Part shown: positions 16,434 to 25,861 of the stretch, piece by piece | Numbering within the stretch: position 1 is the stretch's first letter | Layout: each line of letters opens with the position of its first letter | Source of the DNA: Bradyrhizobium semiaridum | Lineage (GTDB): Bacteria; Pseudomonadota; Alphaproteobacteria; Rhizobiales; Xanthobacteraceae | Assembly (NCBI RefSeq): GCF_020329505.1 | Contig: NZ_JAGKJJ010000003.1 | Span: 248,001 to 312,000, forward strand | DNA length: 64,000 bases | Direction of reading: 5' to 3' | The notes under the pieces: generated by a model | Databases searched by the model: none | The model's input: only the letters and a program-made list of their open reading frames with translations | What the model was told of the DNA's origin: nothing | Position numbers and translations under genes: made by a program

Positions 16434-17611
16434 CGCACCACGCTCCATTGCACCACCGGCCGCGCCGCCTTCCATGAGCGATAGCGCCCCAGTTGATCCG
16501 CGTGAGCGATCTCGACCCGCATCAATTCGCCGCCATGGCGCTGCTGCAGATCGCAAAGCAGCGCTTCGGTTTCCAGCGTCACCGCGTGCGCCACCAGTCG
16601 CGTGCCCGGCACGATCTGCGACCAGAGGGTATCGAATAGTTCCATATCGAGGCCGCCACCGATGAACACCGCATCCGGCGCTGCGAGGCCCAATAGTGCA
16701 TCGGGCGCCAGGCCCTTGATCACGATGATCCGGTGCGTTACGCCGAAACTCGCAGCATTGCTGCGGATATTGGCGGCGCGATCCTCACGCGCCTCGATGG
16801 CGGTGGCGGTCCCGCCACACAACGCCCATTCGATCGAGATCGAACCCGAGCCTGCGCCAACGTCCCACAACCTCTCGCCGGCGCGCGGTGCCAGCGCCGA
16901 GAGTGCGAGCGCGCGGATCGGCCGTTTTGTCACCTGCCCATCATGCGCGAACAGCGCGTCCGGAAGGCCCGAGCTCCGAGCCATTCCTTCCCCACCCCTC
17001 GCCTCCAGCGCGACCGCGACCAGATCGTTGTCCGGATCGGCCGTGTAGCTGTCAGCGCGCTGCTGCGCGATGTGTTCGCGCGGACCGCCAAGCGCGGAAA
17101 GGGTCCACATCGATGACGCTCCCCAGCCGCGTTCGCCGAGCCATTGCGCCAGGTCGCGCACCGCCTTGCCGTCGCGCAGCAGGCAAATGATCCGCACGCC
17201 GCTCGCCAGATGTTGCAACAGCCGTTCGAACGGCGCGGCATGCAGGCCGAGGCAAATGACATGTTCGAGGCGCCATCCCAAGCGCGCCGCCGCAAGCGAG
17301 AATGTCGACGGCGCGGGATACGCAATCCATTCGCCGGCCTCCAGCTGCTCCGCAAGCGCTCCGCCGGCGCCATGCCAGAACGGATCGCCGGACGCCAGCA
17401 CCGCCGTGGGCCGGCCGCGGCAACTCAGCACGATGTTGGCATCGAATGGCACCGGCCAGGCGCGGCCGCGATCGCCGATGCCGGCCAGTGCGAGATGCCG
17501 TTCGCCGCCGAACACAGTCTCGGCTTCGCGCAGCACCTTTCGGCTTGCATCGGAGAGGCCGGCAAGGCCATCTTCGCCAATACCGATGATGCTCAACCAC
17601 GGACTACCCAT
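16430..17611 (-). CDS. cobL: precorrin-6Y C5,15-methyltransferase (decarboxylating)
   Basis: A 393-residue fusion of two methyltransferase domains. Residues 1 to about 200 are CbiE-like (SIIGIGEDGLAGLSDASRKVL, LASGDPFWHGAGG). Residues about 215-393 are CbiT-like, with the SAM loop WDVGAGSGSISIEWAL. Together they methylate C5 and C15 and decarboxylate the C12 acetate. The ATG at 17611 overlaps head-to-head with the cobK start codon on the other strand, so its leader and ribosome site lie inside cobK. Confidence 0.95.
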   Translation of the reverse strand: MGSPWLSIIGIGEDGLAGLSDASRKVLREAETVFGGERHLALAGIGDRGRAWPVPFDANIVLSCRGRPTAVLASGDPFWHGAGGALAEQLEAGEWIAYPAPSTFSLAAARLGWRLEHVICLGLHAAPFERLLQHLASGVRIICLLRDGKAVRDLAQWLGERGWGASSMWTLSALGGPREHIAQQRADSYTADPDNDLVAVALEARGGEGMARSSGLPDALFAHDGQVTKRPIRALALSALAPRAGERLWDVGAGSGSISIEWALCGGTATAIEAREDRAANIRSNAASFGVTHRIIVIKGLAPDALLGLAAPDAVFIGGGLDMELFDTLWSQIVPGTRLVAHAVTLETEALLCDLQQRHGGELMRVEIAHADQLGRYRSWKAARPVVQWSVVR

Positions 17612-18359
17612 GATGCGCGCCCTGATCCTGGGCGGAACCACCGATGCCAATCAGCTGGCGGCCGCGATCGCGCGCGCTGGGATCGACGCGGTCTATTCCT
17701 ATGGCGGACGCACCCGCGCGCCTGCCGGCCAGCCGCTGCCGACGCGCATCGGCGGCTTCGGCGGCATCGCGGGTCTCGTGGAGTATCTGCGCCGTGAGCG
17801 CATCACCCATGTGATCGACGCGACCCACCCTTTCGCGGCGGAGATGAGCCGCAACGCGGTGGCGGCGTGCGCGCAAACCGGAACGCCGCTGCTCGCGCTC
17901 GAACGCGCAGCGTGGATCAGGACCGCCGGCGACAATTGGATCGAAGTCGCCGACGTTATATCCGCTGTCGCGGCATTGCCGGAGCATCGCGCCAACGTGT
18001 TCCTGGCCATCGGCCGCCAACACGTCGCGCCGTTCGGCACGCGGCCGCAGCATGCCTACACGCTGCGGTTCGTCGATCCACCCGACGCGACGCTGCCGTT
18101 GCCCGAGGCCGACGTCATCGTCTCGCGCGGGCCGTTCACGCTCGACGACGAGGTTGCGATGCTGCGCACACGCGGCATCGCATGGATCGTCGCCCGCAAT
18201 TCCGGCGGGACCGGCGCGCGCGCCAAAATCGATGCCGCTCGTGGGCTCGGCATCCCCGTCATCATGATTGACCGCCCCCATTTGCCGGAGCGGGCACGGG
18301 TTGAGAGCGTCGCCGATGTGATGCAGTGGCTCGGTCATCGCGCCTGCCTCGGCGCATAG
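17610..18359 (+). CDS. cobK: precorrin-6A reductase
   Basis: About 249 residues starting MMRALILGGTTDANQLAAAIARAG, then HVIDATHPFAAEMSRNA and FLAIGRQHVAPF, all typical of CobK/CbiJ. It reduces precorrin-6A to dihydro-precorrin-6 with NADPH. The second ATG (17613) is an equally good start. It is the only gene of this part of the cluster on the plus strand: its start overlaps the cobL start codon and its last 25 bases overlap the 3' end of cobJ, so it lies wholly antisense within the presumed minus-strand operon. No good ribosome site is visible. Confidence 0.93.
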   Translation: MMRALILGGTTDANQLAAAIARAGIDAVYSYGGRTRAPAGQPLPTRIGGFGGIAGLVEYLRRERITHVIDATHPFAAEMSRNAVAACAQTGTPLLALERAAWIRTAGDNWIEVADVISAVAALPEHRANVFLAIGRQHVAPFGTRPQHAYTLRFVDPPDATLPLPEADVIVSRGPFTLDDEVAMLRTRGIAWIVARNSGGTGARAKIDAARGLGIPVIMIDRPHLPERARVESVADVMQWLGHRACLGA

Positions 18360-19069
18360 ACCCAGCGGCCGACCCGGCGCGTCGCCGAATTGCAGAGGAT
18401 CACAAGCGTCCGCATGTCCGCCATCTCGGGCCGCGCCTCGCGCACCGCGATCGTTTCGATCCGCTGATCGGGCGTGCTGACCGCCCGCGCGAACACCATG
18501 AGGCGCTCGCCATAGCCTGCGTCGCGAAAGAGCTCGAGCGCGCGGGCAAATCCCTCGGACCGGCTCGCCGAGCGGGGATTGTACATCGCGATCGCGAAAT
18601 CGGCCTCCGCCGCCAGCCGTAGCCGCCGCTCAATCACCGGCCACGGCTTCAGATTGTCCGAGAGATTGATCGCGCAGAAATCATGGCCGAGCGGCGCGCC
18701 GGCGCTCGCCGCGGCCGCCAGCATTGCCGTCACGCCAGGGAGGACGCGGATCGGCAGATCGTGCCGTTGCGGTGCCTGCTCGAGTGCCTCGAACACGGCA
18801 GAGGCCATCGCGAAGACGCCGGGATCGCCGGAGGATACCACGACGACGTTGCGCCCTTCGGACGCCAGCCGCAGCGCCTCGCCGGCGCGCTGCAGCTCGA
18901 CGCGATTGTCCGACGCGTGCAGCGTCAACCCGTCGCGCGGGCGCACCCGCGCGACATAGGGCGCATAGCCGACGATATCGGTCGCACCCACGAGCGCGGC
19001 GGAGACTTCAGGCGTGATCAGCGCCTCGTCGCCCGGTCCCAGTCCCGCGATGGTCAGCGTACCCGTCAT
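18335..19069 (-). CDS. cobJ: precorrin-3B C17-methyltransferase
   Basis: A 244-residue tetrapyrrole methylase with IAGLGPGDEALITPEVSAAL at the N-terminus, VVSSGDPGVFAMASAVFEAL and HDFCAINLSDNLKPWPVIERRL, all marks of CobJ/CbiH. It performs ring contraction and C17 methylation. The ATG at 19069 overlaps the cobI stop (ATGA). The tail overlaps the 3' end of cobK on the other strand. Confidence 0.95.
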   Translation of the reverse strand: MTGTLTIAGLGPGDEALITPEVSAALVGATDIVGYAPYVARVRPRDGLTLHASDNRVELQRAGEALRLASEGRNVVVVSSGDPGVFAMASAVFEALEQAPQRHDLPIRVLPGVTAMLAAAASAGAPLGHDFCAINLSDNLKPWPVIERRLRLAAEADFAIAMYNPRSASRSEGFARALELFRDAGYGERLMVFARAVSTPDQRIETIAVREARPEMADMRTLVILCNSATRRVGRWVYAPRQAR

Positions 19070-19797
19070 TCGGCGGCCTCCGCGCGCCGCCCCTGGCCGT
19101 GCACCAGCACGATCGCAAAGTACGGACACTCGGCCTCGCCGATCTCAGCGAGCCGGGCGACACGCTCGCCCGGCATGGTGCCGCGCTCGACCAGCCAGGC
19201 ATCGTCGAGACGGCCGGCGGATGCCAGCGCACGGCGCACCTTCGCAAGGTTACGCCCGGTCTTCATGACGACCAGCGCGTCAGAGCCGCGTATCCGCCGC
19301 GCCAGCTCGGCCTCCGGCAGCGTCCCCATCAGCACCGTGGTGACGTCATCGCCGAGCGCGATCGGCCGGCCGACCGCATTCCAGCACCCTGCCATGCCGG
19401 GAATGCCGGCGATCACCTCGATCTCGACGGGCCCCTGCAACCGGGCATGAAGATGCATGAAGGAGCCGTAGAAATAGGGATCGCCCTCGCACAGCACGAC
19501 GATGTCGATCGCGCCGGCCATCCGCGCCAGCCGCTCCGCCCATTCATCATAGAAGCCGGCGAGCAGCCGCGTGTATTCCGGATCGTCGAAGGCAATCTCC
19601 GTGGTGACCGGATATTCCATCGGATATTCGCTGACATCGGCCGCGAGCAATCCATCGACGATGCGGCGCGCCTGTCCGGGACGCCCTTTCTTGCGGAAAT
19701 AGGCGACATGCTTGGCGGTGCGGATCGTGCGGTCGGCGCGCACGCTCATCAGGTCAGGATCGCCCGGGCCGAGGCCGCAGCAGATGATGCGTCCCAT
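19066..19797 (-). CDS. cobI: precorrin-2 C20-methyltransferase
   Basis: A 243-residue member of the CobI/CbiL group: IICCGLGPGDPDLMSVRADRTI, the VAYFRKKGRPGQARRIVDG stretch and VVLCEGDPYFYGSFMHLHARL. It converts precorrin-2 to precorrin-3A. ATG 19797 is one base after the cobH stop, so translation is probably coupled; the longer in-frame start is not supported. Confidence 0.95.
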   Translation of the reverse strand: MGRIICCGLGPGDPDLMSVRADRTIRTAKHVAYFRKKGRPGQARRIVDGLLAADVSEYPMEYPVTTEIAFDDPEYTRLLAGFYDEWAERLARMAGAIDIVVLCEGDPYFYGSFMHLHARLQGPVEIEVIAGIPGMAGCWNAVGRPIALGDDVTTVLMGTLPEAELARRIRGSDALVVMKTGRNLAKVRRALASAGRLDDAWLVERGTMPGERVARLAEIGEAECPYFAIVLVHGQGRRAEAAE

Positions 19798-19798
19798 C

Positions 19799-20428
19799 CT
19801 ATTCGCTCCGGCTCGCCAGCGCGTTGACGGCGGCAACCGTGATCGCCGAGCCGCCGAGCCGTCCTTCGACCGTCAGCGCCGGCGCCGGCGGATTGGCCAG
19901 CAGCGCGGCCTTCGACTCGGCCGCGCCGACGAAGCCGACCGGACAGCCGATGATCGCCGCTGGTCTCGGACAATCGCCTTCTTCCAGCATGTTGAGCAGG
20001 TGGAATAGCGCCGTCGGCGCATTGCCGATCGCGACGATCGCGCCGTCGAGATGCGGCCGCCACAACTCCAGCGCCGCAGCGGAACGGGTGTTGCGCATCG
20101 ACTGCGCAAGCGCCGGCACTGTCGGGTCGCCGAGTGTGCAGATCACCGCATTGCCGGCCGGCAGCCGCGCGCGCGTGATTCCCTCCGACACCATGCGGGC
20201 GTCGCAGAGGATCGGCGCGCCGTTCTGCAGGGCGGCCCGCGCAACCGATGCCATATCAGGCGTGAAGCGGATATGCGCTTCGAGCCCCACCATGCCCGCG
20301 GCATGGATCATGCGGACGACCACCGGCTCCTCGTCGGGCGTGAAGCGGGCAAGATCGGCCTCGGCGCGAATGGTCGCGAAGGACTGCCGGTAGATTGCTG
20401 CGCCATCGGTTTCGTAGACGCGGGGCAT
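19799..20428 (-). CDS. cobH: precorrin-8X methylmutase
   Basis: A 209-residue CobH/CbiC protein. The catalytic histidine is His42 in VVRMIHAAGMVGLEAHIRF, and the substrate-binding block GNAPTALFHLLNMLEEGDCPRPAAIIGCPVGFVGAAESK follows. It moves the methyl group from C11 to C12 to give hydrogenobyrinic acid. Its ATG overlaps the cobG stop in a TGATG arrangement; the TTG one codon earlier is less likely. Confidence 0.95.
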   Translation of the reverse strand: MPRVYETDGAAIYRQSFATIRAEADLARFTPDEEPVVVRMIHAAGMVGLEAHIRFTPDMASVARAALQNGAPILCDARMVSEGITRARLPAGNAVICTLGDPTVPALAQSMRNTRSAAALELWRPHLDGAIVAIGNAPTALFHLLNMLEEGDCPRPAAIIGCPVGFVGAAESKAALLANPPAPALTVEGRLGGSAITVAAVNALASRSE

Positions 20429-21585
20429 CAATGCCCTCCCATCAGAACGGAGGGATTGGCGACGATGCCAGCGCCGCTCAGTCCACGCATCACGGGCGCA
20501 TCCCGCGTCGAGCCGTGACGAACGAGATCGAATCCGTCGCGCGTCGCAACAAGCGTGATGTCAGCCGAAGCGGAATGGGCGCAGCCCTTGGCGCAGCCGG
20601 AGACGTGCAGGCGCGCATCGGAAGGAACATGCGGTGCAAGCGCAGCTGCCAGCGCACGCGTATCAGCATGCGCCTCGCTGCAGCGCGGCGCGCCGCTGCA
20701 GGCGATCACGCGCAGTGCCGGATCATCGGCCCGCATGATCAGCCCGACGCCGTCAGGCATCTCGCGCATCCCCTCGGCGAGCAGCATCCGCCATGGTGTG
20801 AGCCGCAGGGCTTCCGCGCGAACGGCGAGTTCGCCGAGCGTTCGATGCTGCACCTGCCCGAATGCGACGGCGACCATCGCACCTTCGCGGCGAAGACCGG
20901 GAGCCGGATCGGCCGATCGGCGCGCCGGCTCGGCGCGACCACGAAGCGCCTCCGGCAGACAGGCTCCAGCTGCGAGATGCGTTTTCATGCGCCGTCGTTC
21001 GACTCCGCCGGAGGCGACGAACCATTCGGACAGCGCGAGCGCAATCGGCACGGCTTCGCTGCGCGTGACCGCACGGCCGTGCGTCGCACCATCGGCACGC
21101 ACCAGCAGGCCTCCCCCGCCATCGCGCTCGATCCGGACATCGGCGGAGGCACCGGCAAGCACGCGCTGGTCACCATCATCGACGGCAAAGCCGAATTTGG
21201 TCGGGAGTTCGAAAGCCGCGCCGGACAGCGCCTTCTCAAGCTCGGCTGCGAGCGACGGGCTCTCATCGCCCGTGCTCCAGAACGGCGTCACCAGCACGTT
21301 ACGCCGCGCCTCGCTGTCCGAATCCGGATCGAGCAGATCGAGCCGCGCAAGCCCATCGATCAGAGAGGGATAGCCCTGCTCGCTGACGCCGCGAATCTGC
21401 AGATTGGCGCGGCTGGTCAGATCGATCAGGCCGCTGCCGTAGCTCTCCGACAATTCGGCGACCCCTGCCGCTTGCGATGCATCGAGCCGTCCGCCACGCG
21501 GGCGAATACGCACCACGAGCCCGTCGCCCGACCGCATCGGCCGCAGCGCGCCGGGACACCAGCCCTTGACCGCGACCGCGCTCAT
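20428..21585 (-). CDS. cobG: precorrin-3B synthase
   Basis: A 385-residue protein of the nitrite/sulfite reductase-like fold with a [4Fe-4S] ligand pattern CSGAPRC ... CAKGC near the C-terminus. CobG is the oxygen-dependent monooxygenase that makes precorrin-3B, so it marks the aerobic route. No cobZ-type alternative is seen. The start overlaps the cobN stop and the end overlaps the cobH start. Confidence 0.93.
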   Translation of the reverse strand: MSAVAVKGWCPGALRPMRSGDGLVVRIRPRGGRLDASQAAGVAELSESYGSGLIDLTSRANLQIRGVSEQGYPSLIDGLARLDLLDPDSDSEARRNVLVTPFWSTGDESPSLAAELEKALSGAAFELPTKFGFAVDDGDQRVLAGASADVRIERDGGGGLLVRADGATHGRAVTRSEAVPIALALSEWFVASGGVERRRMKTHLAAGACLPEALRGRAEPARRSADPAPGLRREGAMVAVAFGQVQHRTLGELAVRAEALRLTPWRMLLAEGMREMPDGVGLIMRADDPALRVIACSGAPRCSEAHADTRALAAALAPHVPSDARLHVSGCAKGCAHSASADITLVATRDGFDLVRHGSTRDAPVMRGLSGAGIVANPSVLMGGH

Positions 21586-24500
21586 GAGGCCTCCTGCAAC
21601 GCGGATGCGATCGAATTGCGCCGCGTCCTCCAGAGCGCGGCTTCATGCAATCGGGCGAAGCATGTTTCCATCGCGGCGAGCGCCGCCGGATTTTCGCGTG
21701 CCAGGAATGCACGAACCTGGTCATTCCCCAGCGTCGCGTCGTAGTAGAGATCGAACAGATGCGGCGGCACGGCGCCGGCAAGATGCGCGAACGCCGCCAT
21801 GTGCTCGAGCGTTGCGGTAACCTCGGCGGCACCGCGAAAGCCGTGGCGCATCATGCCGGCGATCCATGCCGGATTGGCGGCGCGCGCGCGCACCACGCGC
21901 GAGATTTCCTCGGGTAACGCGCGCGCACGCGGCTGGTCCGGCCGCGTCGAATCGAGGTGATAGAGCGACGGCGGCCTCACACCGAGGCGCCCGGCGGCCG
22001 CCGCGATGCCGGCCTGATGCGCGGCATAATCCGCCGCCAGCAACAGGTCAGTCTCCGGCAAGTCCTGGGTATGGACAAAGCTGTCGGCCGCAGCGAGCCT
22101 TGCCTCGATGCCGGCGCGGTCGGGCCGCATCTCGCCGTCGGATGCAAAGGCCCACGACGATGCGGAGAGCCAGGCTTCGCCGGCCGCGTCGCGTGAGTCT
22201 TGCGTGAAGACATCGGATGTCGCAGCGATGCCGGCGCCATATTCGCCGGGGCGGGGCCCGAACACGCGCGAGACCTGTAGTAGATAGGGATTTTCGTCCG
22301 CTTCCTCGCTGCGTTCGGACAGCGCTTCGGTGGCCGCCTCGAACAGTTGGGCGAGACCGGAAAACACATCGCGGAACAGGCCGGACACGCGCAGCGTGAC
22401 GTCGATGCGGGGGCGGCCGAGCTCCGCCGGCGCAATGATGTCGTAGCCTGACACCCGGCCCGAGCCGTGATCCCAGCGCGGCGCGACGCCCGCGAGATGC
22501 AGCGCCATCGCAAAATCCTCGCCGGCGGTGCGCATCGTCGATGAGCCCCAGAGATCAACGACGAGGCCTTTGGGCCAGTCGCCGTGATCCTGCAAGTGAC
22601 GGCGCAGCAGCTCCCCGGCGAGCTTGACGCCTTGCGCATGCGCCGACGGCGTCGGCACTGCGCGCGGATCGACGGCGAACAGATTGCGCCCGGTCGGCAG
22701 CACGTCGCTGCGCCCGCGATACGGCGAGCCCGATGGCCCCGGCGCCACGCGCTTTCCCGACAGCGCGTCGGCCAGCGCGCACCTTTCCGCAGCGCCGCAA
22801 GCGCCCTGCCCGAACACGTGCAAGCCGTCGCCGAACTGGCTCTCCTTGAGATCGCAGACGAAGCGATCGATCTGCGGGATAGCTTCGGTTGTGGAAGCCG
22901 ATGCCGCGAGGCCGAGATCGTCCTCCACCCCGGCGATGCGCGCCTCGTCGCGGATATCGGCGATCAGGCGCTGGCGTCGCGCGGGATCGAGCCCGTCCGC
23001 GGTCGAGTATTCGTCCAGCAACTGCTCGAGCCGGCGCAGGCCGTCGGGCAACACCGCCTGCGCCAGCGCCGGCGGCAGATGGCCGATCGTCACGGCGCCG
23101 ATTCGCCGCTTGGCCTGCGCCGCCTCGCCGGGATCGTTGACGATGAAGGGATAGATGACAGGCACGTCGCCGATCAGCGCCTCCGGCCAGCAGCACGGCG
23201 ACAGCGCGACCGATTTGCCGGGTAGCCATTCCAGCGTGCCGTGCGCGCCGATGTGGACGACGGCATCGACGCGCTGCTGCCTGAGCCAGAGGTAGAACGC
23301 GACATAGGCATGGCGCGGCGTGCGCAAGAGATCATGATAATCGGCATCGCGCTGCCGTGCGTCACCGCGCTCCGGCTGGACCGCGATGATCGACTTGCCA
23401 CACCGGATCGCCGCGAAGCGGAACGCACCGTCACGACAATCAGGATCATCCTCCGGAGCACCCCATGTGGCGGCGAGATCGTCCCGTAGCTGTTGCGGAA
23501 GGCTCGACAGTGCCGTGCGATACTCCGCGACACTCCAGGTCAGCTTCTCTCGCAACAGCACGCCGCCCAACGGCTGTACCGGCGCGACGTCGAAACCTGC
23601 CGCGGCGAGATCGCCCAGCATCGCATCGACCGAGGCCAGCGCATCGAGCCCGACGGCATGTGCGATCTGGTGCGGACGGCCCGGATAATTCGAGAGTACG
23701 ATCGCTAGCCGCTTCTGATGCGCCGGCTTGCCGGCCAGCCGATGCCAGGCCGCGACCCGCGCGGTCACCGCCGCGACGCGCTCGCCGTCCGGCTGGTGCG
23801 CGAGGTGCGCGAATTGCAGATCGGGATCGCGCTCGGCTGCCGACTTGAAGCTCACAACGCCCGCGAATAGCCGGCCGTCTACCTCGGGCAGCACCACATG
23901 CATCGCCAGATCGCCAGGCGACAGGCCGCGCAGCGACCCGGCCCAATGCTCGCGCCGCGCGGTCGACAAGGCGACCTGGAACACCGGGCATGATGCGAAA
24001 TCAAACGGCGTCGTGCCGTCGTCGCCGCCCGCGGAGAATGCGGTCGCGTTGACGACGACCGCAGGCGGAAACTGGGCGAAATGGGTTCGGAACCAATCGG
24101 CGACGCCTGCTGCCTTCAGCGAGGTGACGAACACCCCGCACGCAGCAAAGCCCTTGCTGCGCAACGCGTCGATCAGCGCGTCGACCGGCGCCGTGTCACC
24201 CGCCGCGAGATAGGAGCGATAGAAGGTGATTAGCGCTAGCGGGCGCCCATCTGATTCCGGCGGCGCGACGACGCCGCGTTGCGGATCGTAGCAGCCGATC
24301 TCAGGAAGATCGAACTCGCCTGTAACGGGCCCGGCATAGAGCCCGGACGCCAGCGCCAACTGCGCGATCACGGCTTGCGCGGCGACCGGGCCGCCCTTGT
24401 CGCACAGCGCCTTCAAGCGCCGCAGTGTCGATACTGGCAATGTCGAGTAGTCATCGAGCCGCAGATCGTCGCGGCCGTCAGCCGGCAGCACCACCAGCGC

Positions 24501-24827
24501 GATGTTGCGTTCCTTCGCTAGCCGATGCAGTGCTGCCAGCCCGTAAGGCCAATAGGTTTCGCCGCCGATCAGCCGCACCAGAATGCCGCGCGCATGCGAG
24601 GCCGTCCGTTCGACGTAGGTGTCCACCGACAGCGGGTGACGCAGCTCCGCGAGATTGGCGAGCCGCAGTGATGGCAACGCGTGGCGGCCGCGTCGCCAGC
24701 CGGCCGCGAACGCCGCGAGATCGCTGTCGGAAAACGACAGCACCACGAGATCGGCCGGATCCTGGCCGAGGTCCCTTGGCGTCGCGGTCTCCTCGAGACC
24801 GCGGCTCTCGCGGAAGACGACGTGCAT
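21582..24827 (-). CDS. cobN: cobaltochelatase, large subunit
   Basis: A 1081-residue CobN/BchH-type chelatase subunit, shorter than the roughly 1275-residue Pseudomonas denitrificans protein. Landmarks are SRGILVRLIGGETYWPYGLAAL, the HIGAHGTLEWLPGKSVALSPCCWPEALIGDVP core and YPFIVNDPGEAAQAKRR. It binds hydrogenobyrinic acid a,c-diamide and inserts Co2+ together with an AAA+ complex of CobS and CobT, neither of which is encoded in this window. Its ATG overlaps the cobW stop. Confidence 0.95.
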   Translation of the reverse strand: MHVVFRESRGLEETATPRDLGQDPADLVVLSFSDSDLAAFAAGWRRGRHALPSLRLANLAELRHPLSVDTYVERTASHARGILVRLIGGETYWPYGLAALHRLAKERNIALVVLPADGRDDLRLDDYSTLPVSTLRRLKALCDKGGPVAAQAVIAQLALASGLYAGPVTGEFDLPEIGCYDPQRGVVAPPESDGRPLALITFYRSYLAAGDTAPVDALIDALRSKGFAACGVFVTSLKAAGVADWFRTHFAQFPPAVVVNATAFSAGGDDGTTPFDFASCPVFQVALSTARREHWAGSLRGLSPGDLAMHVVLPEVDGRLFAGVVSFKSAAERDPDLQFAHLAHQPDGERVAAVTARVAAWHRLAGKPAHQKRLAIVLSNYPGRPHQIAHAVGLDALASVDAMLGDLAAAGFDVAPVQPLGGVLLREKLTWSVAEYRTALSSLPQQLRDDLAATWGAPEDDPDCRDGAFRFAAIRCGKSIIAVQPERGDARQRDADYHDLLRTPRHAYVAFYLWLRQQRVDAVVHIGAHGTLEWLPGKSVALSPCCWPEALIGDVPVIYPFIVNDPGEAAQAKRRIGAVTIGHLPPALAQAVLPDGLRRLEQLLDEYSTADGLDPARRQRLIADIRDEARIAGVEDDLGLAASASTTEAIPQIDRFVCDLKESQFGDGLHVFGQGACGAAERCALADALSGKRVAPGPSGSPYRGRSDVLPTGRNLFAVDPRAVPTPSAHAQGVKLAGELLRRHLQDHGDWPKGLVVDLWGSSTMRTAGEDFAMALHLAGVAPRWDHGSGRVSGYDIIAPAELGRPRIDVTLRVSGLFRDVFSGLAQLFEAATEALSERSEEADENPYLLQVSRVFGPRPGEYGAGIAATSDVFTQDSRDAAGEAWLSASSWAFASDGEMRPDRAGIEARLAAADSFVHTQDLPETDLLLAADYAAHQAGIAAAAGRLGVRPPSLYHLDSTRPDQPRARALPEEISRVVRARAANPAWIAGMMRHGFRGAAEVTATLEHMAAFAHLAGAVPPHLFDLYYDATLGNDQVRAFLARENPAALAAMETCFARLHEAALWRTRRNSIASALQEAS

Positions 24828-25861
24828 CAGACACCAAGCCGCGCCCGGATCGCAGCCTCATCAATATCGCCGTGCTCGCCGATCACGACCAGCTTCGACC
24901 GCCTGGGACGCGCGCCCCATGGCGTGTCGAACTGATGGCGCACCCGTTCGCCGACCGACTGCATCAATAGCCGCATCGGCTTGCCCGCGACCGCGATATA
25001 GCCCTTGGCACGCAGCACGTTCTGCTCGCGCGCCAGGCCCTTGATCGACGCGACCAGCGCCTCGACATCCGCGATCTCGGGCAGATCGATCACCACCGAA
25101 TTGAAATCGTTGTGCTCGTGCTCATCCTCGCCGTCGTGGTGCGACGGACGCGATGCGAGGTCGTCCTCCGCCGCCGCCTCCAATCCCAGGATCACGCGGG
25201 CGTCGATGGCGCCGTCGACGACCGGCAGCATCGGCACCTGCCGTGGCATCTCGGCCTCGATCGCGAGCTTTGCTGCGTCCAGCCCCTGCGCGCCCGCGAG
25301 GTCCGCCTTGGTCAGCAAAACGATGTCGGCGCAGGCGATCTGGTCCTCGAACACTTCCGACAATGGCGTCTCATGGTCGAGATTGTCGTCGGCCGCGCGC
25401 TGCGCATCGACCGCCGCTGGATCGGGCGCGAAGCGGCCGGCCGCGACGGCCTCGGCGTCGGCGAGCGCGATCACGCCATCGACGGTGATCCGGGAGCGGA
25501 TCTCCGGCCAGTCGAACGCCTTCAACAGCGGCTTCGGCAGCGCGAGCCCCGATGTCTCGATCACGATGTGATCCGGCTTCACCGGGCGCGCCAGCAACTG
25601 CTCCATCGCCGGGATGAAATCGTCGGCGACGGTGCAGCAGATGCAGCCGTTGGCGAGCTCGACGACGTTCTCGGCCGGGCAATTGGCGTCGGCGCAGGAC
25701 TTCAGGATCTCACCGTCGACGCCTTCGCTGCCGAACTCGTTGACCAGCACCGCGAGCTTGCGGCCGTTGGCGTTCCTGATCAAATGCTGGATCAGCGTCG
25801 TCTTGCCCGATCCGAGGAAGCCGGTGACGACGGTGACCGGCACCTTTGCGAGCGTGTTCAT
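24827..25861 (-). CDS. cobW: CobW-type G3E GTPase (metallochaperone)
   Basis: A 344-residue G3E-family GTPase: Walker A GFLGSGKTTLIQHLI, the metal-binding GCICC motif, a TKADL base-recognition motif, and a histidine/acid loop (HHDGEDEHEH) before the C-terminal domain. CobW proteins probably deliver cobalt to the CobNST chelatase, and its position immediately before cobN fits this. ATG 25861 overlaps the stop of the upstream DUF1636-like gene. Confidence 0.94.
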   Translation of the reverse strand: MNTLAKVPVTVVTGFLGSGKTTLIQHLIRNANGRKLAVLVNEFGSEGVDGEILKSCADANCPAENVVELANGCICCTVADDFIPAMEQLLARPVKPDHIVIETSGLALPKPLLKAFDWPEIRSRITVDGVIALADAEAVAAGRFAPDPAAVDAQRAADDNLDHETPLSEVFEDQIACADIVLLTKADLAGAQGLDAAKLAIEAEMPRQVPMLPVVDGAIDARVILGLEAAAEDDLASRPSHHDGEDEHEHNDFNSVVIDLPEIADVEALVASIKGLAREQNVLRAKGYIAVAGKPMRLLMQSVGERVRHQFDTPWGARPRRSKLVVIGEHGDIDEAAIRARLGV

